From positions 1-64,000 of the forward strand of contig JAFQXA010000011.1 in the NCBI GenBank assembly GCA_017407205.1: a DNA stretch of 64,000 bases, given 5' to 3'. The notes beneath the pieces are model-generated. The model worked only from the letters and a program-made list of their open reading frames with translations, was not told the origin of the DNA and did no database searches. A program made the translations under genes and the position numbers. This document shows, piece after piece, positions 6,935 to 16,132 of the stretch (the stretch's first letter is position 1; each line of letters starts with the position of its first letter). Origin of the DNA: Clostridia bacterium. GTDB taxonomy: Bacteria > Bacillota > Clostridia > Christensenellales > CAG-138.

Positions 6935-9433
6935 TTAGTTTATCTCTACTACCTCATATCCTGCATCTTCAATAACACGCTTGAGTTCCTCGTCGCTTAT
7001 TTCTTTTTCGAGAGTTACTGTGGCGGTTTTTGCTTCGAGGTCAACTTTTGCACTTGCGCCGTCAAGTGCGTTCAATACCTTTTCAACTCTTGATGAGCAA
7101 TGTGTGCACATCATGCCTTCAATCTTAATTTTTCTTATCATTTTTTTGGTTTCTCCTTTCTTTGTATCCGTCTTTATATCAGTTGCCTGTGTTTTTGGTT
7201 TAAAAAGCTTGAGCCTTAATGCGTTTGATACAACACAAACGGAGCTTAAACTCATTGCTGCTGCGCCTATCATGGGGCTTAGCTTTATTCCGAGAGCCGT
7301 ATACAAAACGCCTGCTGCAATGGGTATGCCAATAATATTATAACAAAATGCCCAGAAAAGATTCTGCTTTATGTTGCGTATAACTTTCTTTGAAAGCTCG
7401 ATTGCCACGGTTGCATCAATGAGCGAGCTTTTCATCAAAACTATATCGGCAGATTCTATGGCAATATCCGTTCCTGCACCGATTGCAATGCCGACATCAC
7501 TACTTGTAAGTGCGACTGCATCGTTTATGCCGTCACCTATCATTGCAACACGCTTGCCCTCGCTCTTGAGCCTTTTTATTTCCTGTTCCTTGTCCTTGGG
7601 CATGACCTCGGATACAACCTTTTCTATACCCAATTCCCTTGCTATCGCTTTGGCTGTGCGGTGATTGTCACCCGTCAGCATAATGGGCTCAATTCCCATC
7701 TCCTTGAAACGCTTTATTGCTTCCTTGCTGTCTGCCTTTAAAGTATCAGCAACTGCCAACATTCCCAAAAACTCACCTTCGCAGGCAAGATATATAACCG
7801 TTTTACCCTCGTTTGCATACTGTTCGCTTTTATTGATATACTCCGTTGATATTTTAACAGCGTGCATATCAAGCATTTCTTTATTGCCTGCAAAATATGT
7901 TTTTCCGTTCAACATTGCCTCGATACCCAAGCCGTGAACGGCGGTAAAGCTTTCAACCTTTTGCAAGGTTGCTTTTTCTTCCTCTCCCTTTTTTAGTATC
8001 GCTTCCGCCAAGGGATGCTCGGACGGCTTTTCGATCGAAGCCAAAATACTCATGAGCTCATGCCGTTCAATCGTGCTTTCATGCATTATATTGGTAACCG
8101 ACGGCTTGCCTAAAGTAAGCGTGCCCGTCTTGTCAAGGACTACGGTATCAATAAGATGTGCCGTTTCAAGTGCCTCTGCCGATTTCATCAAAATGCCGTT
8201 CTCTGCACCCTTGCCCATTCCGACAGTTATTGCAACAGGCGTTGCAAGCCCCAACGCACAGGGACATGATATTACAAGCACCGATATGCCTATCATGAGC
8301 GAAAACTCAAGCGTGGCACCGCATATAAGCCAAACAGCCATAGCCAATACCGCGATTATGATTACGGCAGGAACAAATATAGAGCTTACCTTATCCGCAA
8401 GCGAAGCAATGGGAGCTTTAGAGCTTGATGCTTCCTCAACCAGGCGTATAATCTGTGCAAGCGTTGTTTCATCACCTACATTTGTTGCACGAAGCTTGAA
8501 AAAGCCCGACTTGTTGACGGTTGCGGCAATTACCTTATCGCCTGCTGTCTTGTCCCTCGGTATGCTTTCGCCCGTGATTGCAGATTCGTCAATACTTGTT
8601 TTTCCCTCGATTATCACGCCGTCAACGGGTATTCTCTCGCCCGGTCTTATTACAACGATGTCGCCCTTTTCTATGTCCTCAACGGCTACCTCGATTTCTG
8701 TTCCGTCTTTTTCTATGTGTGCTGTCTTTGGCGACAGGTCCATGAGCTTCACGATAGCTTCATTCGTTCTGCCCTTGGCTTTCGTTTCCATAAGCTTACC
8801 GAAAGTCACAAGCGTTAATATCATGCCTGCCGACTCAAAGTATAAATCGTGCCCATGAACTGCAGAATCGCCCAAAGCCATCTTGTATATCGTAAATATG
8901 CCGTATATTATGGCAGCAGACGAGCCTATTGCCACAAGGCTATCCATGTTGGGCGAGCCCTTAAAAAGCATTTTAAAGCCAACCTGAAAGAATTTACGGT
9001 TAATGTACGCTATTGTAAGTGCAAGCAGGAACTGCGTGAACGCTAGAACAAGCAAATTGCTCTCGCCCACAAAGAAATCGGGCATGGGAAGGCCCATCAT
9101 ACCGCCCATGGAAATATAAAAAAGCGGCAGCATGAAAACAATCGATGTAAAAAGTCTTTTCTTCATCGAAGCTATCTCGCTTTCCCGATTAAAGCCACTG
9201 TTTTCTCTTGCCTGATTTTTTTCACGGCTTTTCTGCCTCAAAGATGCTTCATACCCTGCATCCCTGACCGCTTTTATTATATCATCGGCACTCTTTTCAT
9301 ACTCAAGAGTAAGCTTGTTTGCAAGAAGGTTTACATTCACGCTCTTTGCACCGTCAAGCTTTTTTACTGCCCTCTCAACATGGGCAGAACACGCCGAGCA
9401 CGTCATGCCACGAACATCAAACTCAAGTTTCAT
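6935..9433 (-). CDS. copA: copper-translocating P1B-type ATPase with fused C-terminal CopZ-like domain
   Basis: An 832-residue Cu(I) export ATPase of the plasma membrane. The N-terminal metal-binding domain has GMTCSAC (residue about 9). Membrane helices follow, with the phosphatase TGES, the metal-site CPC (SCPCALG), the phosphorylation motif DKTGTLT, an HP motif (SEHPLAE) and GDGINDA. After the last helices comes a Lys/Thr-rich linker and a second heavy-metal domain with GMMCTHC. A C-terminal metal domain is unusual, as most CopA proteins carry them at the N-terminus. The linker DNA contains an in-frame ribosome-binding-site-like sequence and ATG (separate entry). No copper regulator or separate copZ is adjacent. 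Confidence 0.96.
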   Translation of the reverse strand: MKLEFDVRGMTCSACSAHVERAVKKLDGAKSVNVNLLANKLTLEYEKSADDIIKAVRDAGYEASLRQKSREKNQARENSGFNRESEIASMKKRLFTSIVFMLPLFYISMGGMMGLPMPDFFVGESNLLVLAFTQFLLALTIAYINRKFFQVGFKMLFKGSPNMDSLVAIGSSAAIIYGIFTIYKMALGDSAVHGHDLYFESAGMILTLVTFGKLMETKAKGRTNEAIVKLMDLSPKTAHIEKDGTEIEVAVEDIEKGDIVVIRPGERIPVDGVIIEGKTSIDESAITGESIPRDKTAGDKVIAATVNKSGFFKLRATNVGDETTLAQIIRLVEEASSSKAPIASLADKVSSIFVPAVIIIAVLAMAVWLICGATLEFSLMIGISVLVISCPCALGLATPVAITVGMGKGAENGILMKSAEALETAHLIDTVVLDKTGTLTLGKPSVTNIMHESTIERHELMSILASIEKPSEHPLAEAILKKGEEEKATLQKVESFTAVHGLGIEAMLNGKTYFAGNKEMLDMHAVKISTEYINKSEQYANEGKTVIYLACEGEFLGMLAVADTLKADSKEAIKRFKEMGIEPIMLTGDNHRTAKAIARELGIEKVVSEVMPKDKEQEIKRLKSEGKRVAMIGDGINDAVALTSSDVGIAIGAGTDIAIESADIVLMKSSLIDATVAIELSKKVIRNIKQNLFWAFCYNIIGIPIAAGVLYTALGIKLSPMIGAAAMSLSSVCVVSNALRLKLFKPKTQATDIKTDTKKGETKKMIRKIKIEGMMCTHCSSRVEKVLNALDGASAKVDLEAKTATVTLEKEISDEELKRVIEDAGYEVVEIN
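7139..7157 (-). promoter_or_regulatory. possible internal RBS and start for a 68-aa CopZ-like product
   Basis: On the minus strand AAAGGAG lies 11 nt before an in-frame ATG (7141-7139) inside copA. Starting there gives a 68-residue protein (6935-7141) that begins MIRKIKIEGMMCTHC, the size and shape of a free CopZ copper chaperone. This may be a relic of a gene fusion or a working second start. The spacing is somewhat long, so activity is uncertain. Confidence 0.45.
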
Positions 9434-9464
9434 ATACTCACACCCTAAATGTTAGTTATAGCTT

Positions 9465-9493
9465 ATTATAGCACTCACGCAAAATGGATTCAA
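9465..9493 (-). promoter_or_regulatory. promoter for copA
   Basis: Reading the minus strand, TTGAAT (9493-9488) and TATAAT (9470-9465) are separated by 17 bp, with the copA ATG 32 bp downstream of the -10. No obvious CsoR or CopY operator was recognised. Confidence 0.6.
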
Positions 9494-9520
9494 AGTTTTA
9501 TTCACAAGATGCAGCAGTGA

Positions 9521-9553
9521 AAAGCACCGTTGGCTTTTTTAACGGTGCTTTAG
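9521..9553 (-). terminator. hairpin after the large dockerin protein
   Basis: Stem AAAGCACCGTT / AACGGTGCTTT with a 9-nt loop, 16 bp beyond the stop codon of the minus-strand gene at 9569. The U-tract on the minus strand is weak, so termination may be inefficient. Confidence 0.5.
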
Positions 9554-9568
9554 CAATATTAAAATATT

Positions 9569-12500
9569 TTATTTATTACGATACTGTACCCATTTTACTA
9601 CATTTGATACATTGCTCTGACCGGTCGGATCTGATGTTGCTTCTCTTGCCACATCTCTGTAGTAGTAATAAGTATATACAGGTTCCTGATAACGCCACTC
9701 TGTACGGTTTACGGTTCGAGTGAATGTTTTATCAACACTCAAATTATCAGGAGAGTTTGCTTTTACCCATCTATTTGCTTGTTGCTCGCTATCTGTACCT
9801 GCAACATACGCAATGGAATTATAACCAGGAACAATGGGAAGTTGATAATTAAACCAAGTCTCTTCTAATATTATACAATTAAATTTTTCTGGGTTTCTAT
9901 AAGTATATATAGCAGTATGTCTAGAATTTGTCCACCTGTAATAATGATACTCTGTATGATCATAAACCGAGCGCGACTCTACATTTCGCACCCCGTTTGT
10001 TGGGTTAGTTGTACTCCAACCACTCCAACCGCCCCAAGATGTTCTTTGAGTATCATACAACGTCCATCCTGAAAGCGATGAAGCTGAATTCGTTGTATAC
10101 TCCCTAAATATATATGACCACTTAGTATCTATGATTTGAGCATCACTTGGCAACTGCGAAGAATTAACCCATCCCGAAATAGTATTAAGCACCCAATGAG
10201 CATAAATTGTAATATCTGTATTACCTGAGCATACCATGCTTTCAGTAACCAAAGCACCATCATCACCGGGTGTTGTAAACCATCCAAGGAAACGATGATA
10301 ATCTCTATTTGCGACAGGCATCGCTCCTATTGCTGATCCGCAAGATACAACACGTGAAGTTTCATCAACATTACCGCCATTTGCATCAAACTTTACTGTT
10401 ATTTTATCTTGCGTCCATTGTGCATACAATGTGTGATTTGCAATGAATTCAACCGTTGTATCGGCAGTTATCTTTGTTCCGCCCGTTTTTTCAGTATACC
10501 ATCCTGTAAAGCTATAATATTGACGTGTAGGTACCGGTAATACACCATATTTACTACCATAATATACAACCTTTGTATTTTCGCTTACTGTACCACCATT
10601 TGCATCAAAAGTCACAATGCTCGATGATATCATTGACTCAAATTCATCTTCATTTATCTTTATTATCTTGCCATCACTAAAATTAATCATCTTATCGTTT
10701 GTTATATCACCACAAACAAGATAATTACCATTTAGATTAAGTGAACTTGCAACTCCAGCGTTAGATTTGCTCAAAATTGCATTTCTGCTTATCACAGCAT
10801 TTTCACTTTGGGAATTTAATTTTACATTTCCAAAAAGGCTTATTTCAGCTTTCTCGGCAGATGAAACAAGTGCAAAACCTTGACTATTATCAACTGTTAC
10901 TCTGCTAAGAGATATTTTTTGACAATTCAAGCTTAAAGGCACTCCGGTATTACCTTTGAACACTACATTGCTGATAAACGTTTCTTTTGCATCCGAAGCA
11001 ATCTGGAGATTGTTATATGCAACACCGTCACTTATAAATGCAAAATATTCCGTTTTCTCGGAAATAACAAGCTTTCTATTATCATAAGTGCCTTCCATAT
11101 GGGAAACATTCAACGTAATTCGTTTTGCTCCCGAATTAATCGCAGCATTTGCAACATCAGGATTTGCTGCCATAACAGCTATCTCTGCAACATCTTTAAA
11201 TGCATTCGTACCTAATGAGACAATTTCATTATCAAGCGCAAACTTTTTCAAAGATATACATCCCTTGAATGCATTCGCACCTATCTTTGTTACACCATAT
11301 GCAATGACTGTCTCAAGATTTGTACAACCTTCAAATGCATTTGCTGGTATTTCAGTAACATACAAAGGTAATATTATAGTTTTTATATTTTTGTTTCCTT
11401 TAAAAGCACCACTCTCAATCTCCGTTGTTCTATACGCTGAGTATGTTCCATCGCCATTGTTGACAGAATAATATTGAGGTATGGCAACAGTTCCGTCAAA
11501 ACCTTCAGGCTCCGTAAATCCAACCACTGAACCATCAAGATCAACTTCAAGACCTTTTGTTTTTCCTGTAACGCCTAAAATGTATTCATTCACAGCATAA
11601 GGAACCTCAAAAGTAACAATGCCATTTTCACAATCATCAAAATTAGCATTATCTTTAGAATAATCTAAAAACTCATGTCTTTCATCATCAAGAACATTAA
11701 ACGTATATGTATAATACGATGCAGTAGCAACATCATAACCTACAACACCATAAACATGAACCGTTCCTGCCATTACAAGCCTATAATATCCCGGTCTATC
11801 TGAAGTATATACTAAGCGTTTCGTCGCAGTTTCTGTAGTTCCTTCTGAATATTTTAAGCTTGTTGAGTACTCTTCTTTTCTCGTATCAGTTCCTGCAACA
11901 GATTCCGTCTTGCTATCTTTTCCTCCAAGTGCATCACTTACACTATAACTTGTTTTTTTAGATATCTGTTCAGAAATAGCAGCTGAAATTTGTGAGTTTC
12001 GGCTTGTTTGATAACTCTTCTCATAGCCTGATGCAGAGTTCCATGTGCTCGATTGATTTGCTGCTGTCTTGTAATATTCAGATGAATCATTTGTTTTTAA
12101 TGTTCCTACGTAAGTTGAAACATGACCGTCTATATGAAATGCTGTACTATCTTTTCTTCCCGATGCAACCTCTGCATTCACAGTTGTCGTGTTTTTGATC
12201 CCTGCACTTACATCTACAAACTTTACAGGCAAGGATACCCCTGCATTCAATTCGGTTGTATTTTGCACACCAAGTTTAGCATCAGCATATTTTTCAGTAG
12301 ATTTGTCATAAGATGAATTTAATCCTGCCGATTCTTCTGTTGTCACCTTTGATGATGAAGCTTTGGATCCTCCCGATTCCGTACTTACATACGAGGAACC
12401 GCTAGAACTATTACTTACAAAATAATTTCCACCTACTACATTGCCCTCGGAATCTGTTCTTTCCTCGCTTTTACATTGTGATTCTCCATATTCATCACTT

Positions 12501-13576
12501 GATTCATATACCGTATTCCATTCTTTTGAAAGAGTCCAACCTGAACTTCTTGTTGTTGCGTTTGATACTGAATTAGCTATAATTTCTGCTCGTTCAGACG
12601 AAATATAATTACTTACCGAATATTCCTTATCAATCTTCAAAGTTTGTGTATTTCCAATATACTCGATAACTGAGAGCGGTACATTATCTATTTTGCCTAT
12701 GTTGTAAATAAATAAAAACTGTCCGCTTGTATCATCCTCTATTATTATAGGATCATTATAGACACCATAGCTGGTAGCTCTGTTACGATTTGAAGTCCAG
12801 TTCGCGTGGAGTGTAATATTTTCTGCAGTTCCCGGCTTTATACTCGTAACAATAAAGCCATCATCATTTGACCAACCAACAAAAGTATAGCCAAACCAAT
12901 AGGGATTTGTAAGCGTTATTCCCTTGTCAACTGTATATGTAACACTTTCCCAAGGTACATCGGGTGAGTCAAACGTTATAGTGTATTCTACCTTTTCCCA
13001 CTGTGCATAAAGTGTTTTTTTGCCTTTAGTTCCTGCAAAAATTTCTGTTACTCTCTCTCCGCCTGTTTGTGAAGTATACCAACCCTTGAAATTGTATCCA
13101 TCAACATACAAATCTTCTAAAACAAGACCTTCTTCCGATATGTATGTTTGAGGATTAGAATTAGATATTCTGCCTTCATCACTCAATTTTTTCAGATAAG
13201 CATCATTATAAGTAATATTATATGTGATATAATACTCATTCTCTCCAAGATGGCTTGGAGTAAAAGTAGGATATGCTGTCGCTTTTTCTGTAACGATAGG
13301 TTCTTTTGTTACGATAGGTGCAATTCCTGTTACATGCCTTTGAAGCGATGCTATATCGCGCGAATTAACCTTACCGTCACCATTTATGTCAGCAGCATTA
13401 ATTTCTTCTTCGCTCAATTCTGTCATGCCTGTTACGCATCTCTGCAACAAAGCTATATCACGCGAATTCACCTTATTATCGCCTGTGAGATCGCCTAAAT
13501 CATATGCTGCTAAAACAACATGAAATGACGAGAGCACAAAGATCATTGCCATCAAGAACGAAATAGTCTTTTTCAT
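9569..13576 (-). CDS. large secreted protein: dockerin, InlB-type repeats, Ser/Thr-rich region, BspA-type LRRs
   Basis: 1335 residues from ATG at 13576, which follows AAAGGAGTAACTACA; the frame extends further upstream without an RBS. Order: signal peptide (1-23); type I dockerin (25-84) with two Ca-loops (GDLTGDNKVNSRDIALLQ and ADINGDGKVNSRDIASLQ); two InlB B/Flg_new-like repeats (about 160-193 and 228-260); a Ser/Thr-rich region with alternating polarity (about 340-590); BspA-type leucine-rich repeats (about 660-800, IxxxAFxGCxxL); two more InlB-type repeats; and a Trp/Tyr-rich C-terminus. The modules point to a cell-surface or extracellular adhesin-type protein that docks to a cohesin. The Ser/Thr region recalls aerolysin-type pore formers, but this is speculative. 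No catalytic domain is evident. Confidence 0.85.
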   Translation of the reverse strand: MKKTISFLMAMIFVLSSFHVVLAAYDLGDLTGDNKVNSRDIALLQRCVTGMTELSEEEINAADINGDGKVNSRDIASLQRHVTGIAPIVTKEPIVTEKATAYPTFTPSHLGENEYYITYNITYNDAYLKKLSDEGRISNSNPQTYISEEGLVLEDLYVDGYNFKGWYTSQTGGERVTEIFAGTKGKKTLYAQWEKVEYTITFDSPDVPWESVTYTVDKGITLTNPYWFGYTFVGWSNDDGFIVTSIKPGTAENITLHANWTSNRNRATSYGVYNDPIIIEDDTSGQFLFIYNIGKIDNVPLSVIEYIGNTQTLKIDKEYSVSNYISSERAEIIANSVSNATTRSSGWTLSKEWNTVYESSDEYGESQCKSEERTDSEGNVVGGNYFVSNSSSGSSYVSTESGGSKASSSKVTTEESAGLNSSYDKSTEKYADAKLGVQNTTELNAGVSLPVKFVDVSAGIKNTTTVNAEVASGRKDSTAFHIDGHVSTYVGTLKTNDSSEYYKTAANQSSTWNSASGYEKSYQTSRNSQISAAISEQISKKTSYSVSDALGGKDSKTESVAGTDTRKEEYSTSLKYSEGTTETATKRLVYTSDRPGYYRLVMAGTVHVYGVVGYDVATASYYTYTFNVLDDERHEFLDYSKDNANFDDCENGIVTFEVPYAVNEYILGVTGKTKGLEVDLDGSVVGFTEPEGFDGTVAIPQYYSVNNGDGTYSAYRTTEIESGAFKGNKNIKTIILPLYVTEIPANAFEGCTNLETVIAYGVTKIGANAFKGCISLKKFALDNEIVSLGTNAFKDVAEIAVMAANPDVANAAINSGAKRITLNVSHMEGTYDNRKLVISEKTEYFAFISDGVAYNNLQIASDAKETFISNVVFKGNTGVPLSLNCQKISLSRVTVDNSQGFALVSSAEKAEISLFGNVKLNSQSENAVISRNAILSKSNAGVASSLNLNGNYLVCGDITNDKMINFSDGKIIKINEDEFESMISSSIVTFDANGGTVSENTKVVYYGSKYGVLPVPTRQYYSFTGWYTEKTGGTKITADTTVEFIANHTLYAQWTQDKITVKFDANGGNVDETSRVVSCGSAIGAMPVANRDYHRFLGWFTTPGDDGALVTESMVCSGNTDITIYAHWVLNTISGWVNSSQLPSDAQIIDTKWSYIFREYTTNSASSLSGWTLYDTQRTSWGGWSGWSTTNPTNGVRNVESRSVYDHTEYHYYRWTNSRHTAIYTYRNPEKFNCIILEETWFNYQLPIVPGYNSIAYVAGTDSEQQANRWVKANSPDNLSVDKTFTRTVNRTEWRYQEPVYTYYYYRDVAREATSDPTGQSNVSNVVKWVQYRNK

Positions 13577-13696
13577 TGTAGTTACTCCTTTGTAATAGTA
13601 TATGTTTGTGCTATTCAAAAACACTCTTTCAAGATTTACAACAAAACTATTTGCGAAAATTCGCAGATAAAGTAAAAACTAAAAATATAGGCGTAC

Positions 13697-13716
13697 TTTG
13701 TCGGTACGCCGACAAG
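13697..13716 (-). terminator. small hairpin downstream of nfnB
   Basis: A perfect 7-bp stem (TTGTCGG / CCGACAA) with a four-base loop lies 35 bp past the nfnB stop on the minus strand. T-rich sequence follows only after a gap, so a terminator role is tentative. Confidence 0.35.
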
Positions 13717-13750
13717 GCGAGTCGAGGAAAAGCGGAAAAGAAAGTGTTTA

Positions 13751-15136
13751 TCAGCGGTCAGCTAAATACTCGTCGATTGCTTTTGCCGCCTTCTTCCCTG
13801 CTCCCATTGCCAATATAACAGTTGCCGCGCCTGTTACGGCATCTCCGCCTGCGTAAACGCCTTTTCTTGAGGTGAGTCCGTCATCATCTGTTATGATACC
13901 GCCCCAGGCTTGGGTATCAAGCCCGTCTGTAGTATCACGGATGAGGGGATTGGGTGATGTGCCGATTGACATTATTACACAATCGACCTTTATTTCATGC
14001 TCGGAGCCTTTCTTGACAACGGGGCGACGCCTGCCACTCTCGTCGGGCTCACCGAGTTCCATTTCAACGCACTTTATACCACCGACAATGCGGTTTTCAT
14101 CGGGTAAAATCTCGATGGGATTTGTGAGAAGCTTGAAGATTATTCCCTCTTCCTTTGCGTGTTCAACTTCTTCACGACGGGCAGGAAGTTCTTCTTCGGA
14201 GCGTCTGTAAACGATGTAAACTTCTTCAGCACCGAGACGCTTTGCACAGCGTGCGGCATCCATTGCAACATTTCCGCCGCCGACTACCGCTACGCGCTTT
14301 ACATTCTGAATGGGAGTTGCACTTCCTTCGCGATATGCTTTCATAAGATTTACGCGTGTTAAAAACTCGTTTGCGCTGTAAACGCCACGGAGGTTCTCGC
14401 CCGGTATACCCATGAACCTCGGAAGTCCTGCACCTGAGCCGACAAATACAGCTTCAAAGCCGTCCTCAAAAAGTTCATCAATGGATATCGACTTACCGAT
14501 TACCACATTGGTCTTTATCTCAACATCCATCGCCTTGAGATTTTCTATCTCTTTTCTTACTATCTCTTTGGGAAGCCTGAATTCGGGAATACCGTAAACC
14601 AAAACGCCACCTGCTACATGGAGTGCTTCAAAAACGGTTACGGAATAGCCCTTTCTCGCAAGCTCACCTGCACAGGCAAGACCCGCAGGACCTGAGCCGA
14701 CAACAGCTACCTTGTGGCCGTTCTTTTCAATTTGCGGTGTATTGTTGTTTTCCTGGGCTAAGTGCCAATCTGCAACAAAGCGTTCAAGCCTGCCGATACC
14801 TACACTTTCGCCCTTTATGCCACGCACGCAGTATTTTTCACACTGGTTTTCCTGGGGGCAAACTCTGCCGCATACTGCAGGAAGCGAGCTTGACTCGGAG
14901 ATTTTATTGTATGCACCCTCAAGATCGCCCTCTTTAACAAGAGCTATAAATGCAGGGATATCTATCTGTACGGGACAGCCGTTTACACAGGGCTTATGCT
15001 TGCAGTTCAAGCAACGTTCTGCCTCATCCTTTGCCTGCTCGCTTGTGTAGCCGAGAGCTACCTCGTCAAAATTCTTATTTCTTACATCCGGTTCCTGAGA
15101 AGGCATCTCATTCTTTTTCAAAGACATATTAGGCAT
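13751..15136 (-). CDS. nfnB: NfnB / GltD-like NADPH-binding flavoprotein subunit
   Basis: A 461-residue protein of the GltD/NfnB family. It has an N-terminal cysteine-rich ferredoxin-like domain (CLNCKHKPCVNGCP and CGRVCPQENQCEKYC), then FAD-binding GSGPAGLACAGELA, NAD(P)-binding GGGNVAMDAARC, and a C-terminal GDAVTGA FAD site. With NfnA directly upstream (1 bp between stop and start) it would form the electron-bifurcating NADH-dependent reduced ferredoxin:NADP oxidoreductase, which supplies NADPH in anaerobes. It is not a glutamate synthase subunit here, because no large subunit is present. ATG at 15136 follows AAGGGGGT at 9 nt. Confidence 0.93.
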   Translation of the reverse strand: MPNMSLKKNEMPSQEPDVRNKNFDEVALGYTSEQAKDEAERCLNCKHKPCVNGCPVQIDIPAFIALVKEGDLEGAYNKISESSSLPAVCGRVCPQENQCEKYCVRGIKGESVGIGRLERFVADWHLAQENNNTPQIEKNGHKVAVVGSGPAGLACAGELARKGYSVTVFEALHVAGGVLVYGIPEFRLPKEIVRKEIENLKAMDVEIKTNVVIGKSISIDELFEDGFEAVFVGSGAGLPRFMGIPGENLRGVYSANEFLTRVNLMKAYREGSATPIQNVKRVAVVGGGNVAMDAARCAKRLGAEEVYIVYRRSEEELPARREEVEHAKEEGIIFKLLTNPIEILPDENRIVGGIKCVEMELGEPDESGRRRPVVKKGSEHEIKVDCVIMSIGTSPNPLIRDTTDGLDTQAWGGIITDDDGLTSRKGVYAGGDAVTGAATVILAMGAGKKAAKAIDEYLADR

Positions 15137-15137
15137 A

Positions 15138-15977
15138 TTATTTTACCCCCTTAAAGAGATTGCAGGCTTCATCGTGTGCTTTGCGTTCAAAATCACGGTA
15201 AGCTGAGGCACGCTCCATTGCCTCGTCAAAATCGACTTCATGACCATCAAAGTCGGGGCCGTCAACGCAGGCGAACTTTGTTTTACCGCCAACCGTCAAT
15301 CTGCAGCCACCGCACATTCCCGTACCGTCTATCATTATGGGATTCATGCTCACAACGGTTTTAATGCCGTACTCTTTTGTAAGCTTGCATACGAACTTCA
15401 TCATAATCAACGGACCGATTGCTATAACGCGGTCATACTGCTCACCCGATTCTATGAGCACACGAAGTGCATCGGTTACAAGACCTTTCTCGCCGATGCT
15501 GCCGTCATCTGTCATTATTTTAAGCTTATCGGAAACTGCTTCAAACTCGTCCTTCAATATAACGAGTTCTTTATTTCTAAAGCCCACTATTGAATGGACC
15601 TCCGCACCAAGTGCATGAAGCTTTTTAGCAATAGGATACGCAATGGCAGAGCCAACACCTCCGCCGACGATTGCAACCTTTTTCAAACCGTCAGTATGTG
15701 TCATAACGCCCAGAGGACCGACAAAATCCTCTATAAACTCACCCTCGTTTTTATGATTGAGCTTTTCGGTTGTAGCACCTACTACCTGGAATATTATGGT
15801 AACCGTTCCCTTTTCCCTATCAAAATCAGCTATGGTCAAGGGGATTCTTTCACCATCTGCATCTGTGCGCAAAATTATAAACTGCCCGGGTTCTGCCTTT
15901 CGTGCAACCATTGGTGCCTCAACTTCCATCAAAGTAACGGTTGGGTTTAATTCCTGCTTCTTTACTATTTTATACAT
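15138..15977 (-). CDS. nfnA: NfnA, FAD/NAD and 2Fe-2S subunit
   Basis: A 279-residue protein of the sulfide dehydrogenase/dihydroorotate dehydrogenase electron-transfer family. The FAD site is near RTDADGERIPLT and the NAD site GGGVGSAIAYPI. A C-terminal 2Fe-2S cysteine motif (GTGMCGGCRLTV, then FACVDGP) is preserved. It is the partner of NfnB, and gene order nfnA-nfnB on the minus strand is the usual one. It accepts electrons from NADH. The product is cytoplasmic. Confidence 0.93.
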   Translation of the reverse strand: MYKIVKKQELNPTVTLMEVEAPMVARKAEPGQFIILRTDADGERIPLTIADFDREKGTVTIIFQVVGATTEKLNHKNEGEFIEDFVGPLGVMTHTDGLKKVAIVGGGVGSAIAYPIAKKLHALGAEVHSIVGFRNKELVILKDEFEAVSDKLKIMTDDGSIGEKGLVTDALRVLIESGEQYDRVIAIGPLIMMKFVCKLTKEYGIKTVVSMNPIMIDGTGMCGGCRLTVGGKTKFACVDGPDFDGHEVDFDEAMERASAYRDFERKAHDEACNLFKGVK

Positions 15978-16023
15978 TTAAAACCTCTATTTTAATATCT
16001 GCTGAAATCTATATCTTTCTGTG

Positions 16024-16055
16024 CAAAAAGGTGAATCACAAATGTGACTCACCTT
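16024..16055 (-). terminator. terminator of the wall-anchored protein gene
   Basis: Stem AAGGTGAATCACA / TGTGACTCACCTT (one mismatch) with a short loop. On the minus strand it is followed by TTTTT, 78 bp after the stop of the gene at 16133. It separates that gene from nfnA. Confidence 0.75.
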
Positions 16056-16132
16056 GAAATGCTGTATTTATTGCTTTGAGAGTGAACGATACTCTTTAAT
16101 CACAAAGCTATGATTAGCCCCGGAAATTTCCC

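Noticed and set aside
13751..15136. Glutamate synthase small subunit
   Set aside because: No large subunit nearby, and the gene directly follows nfnA, which supports NfnB.
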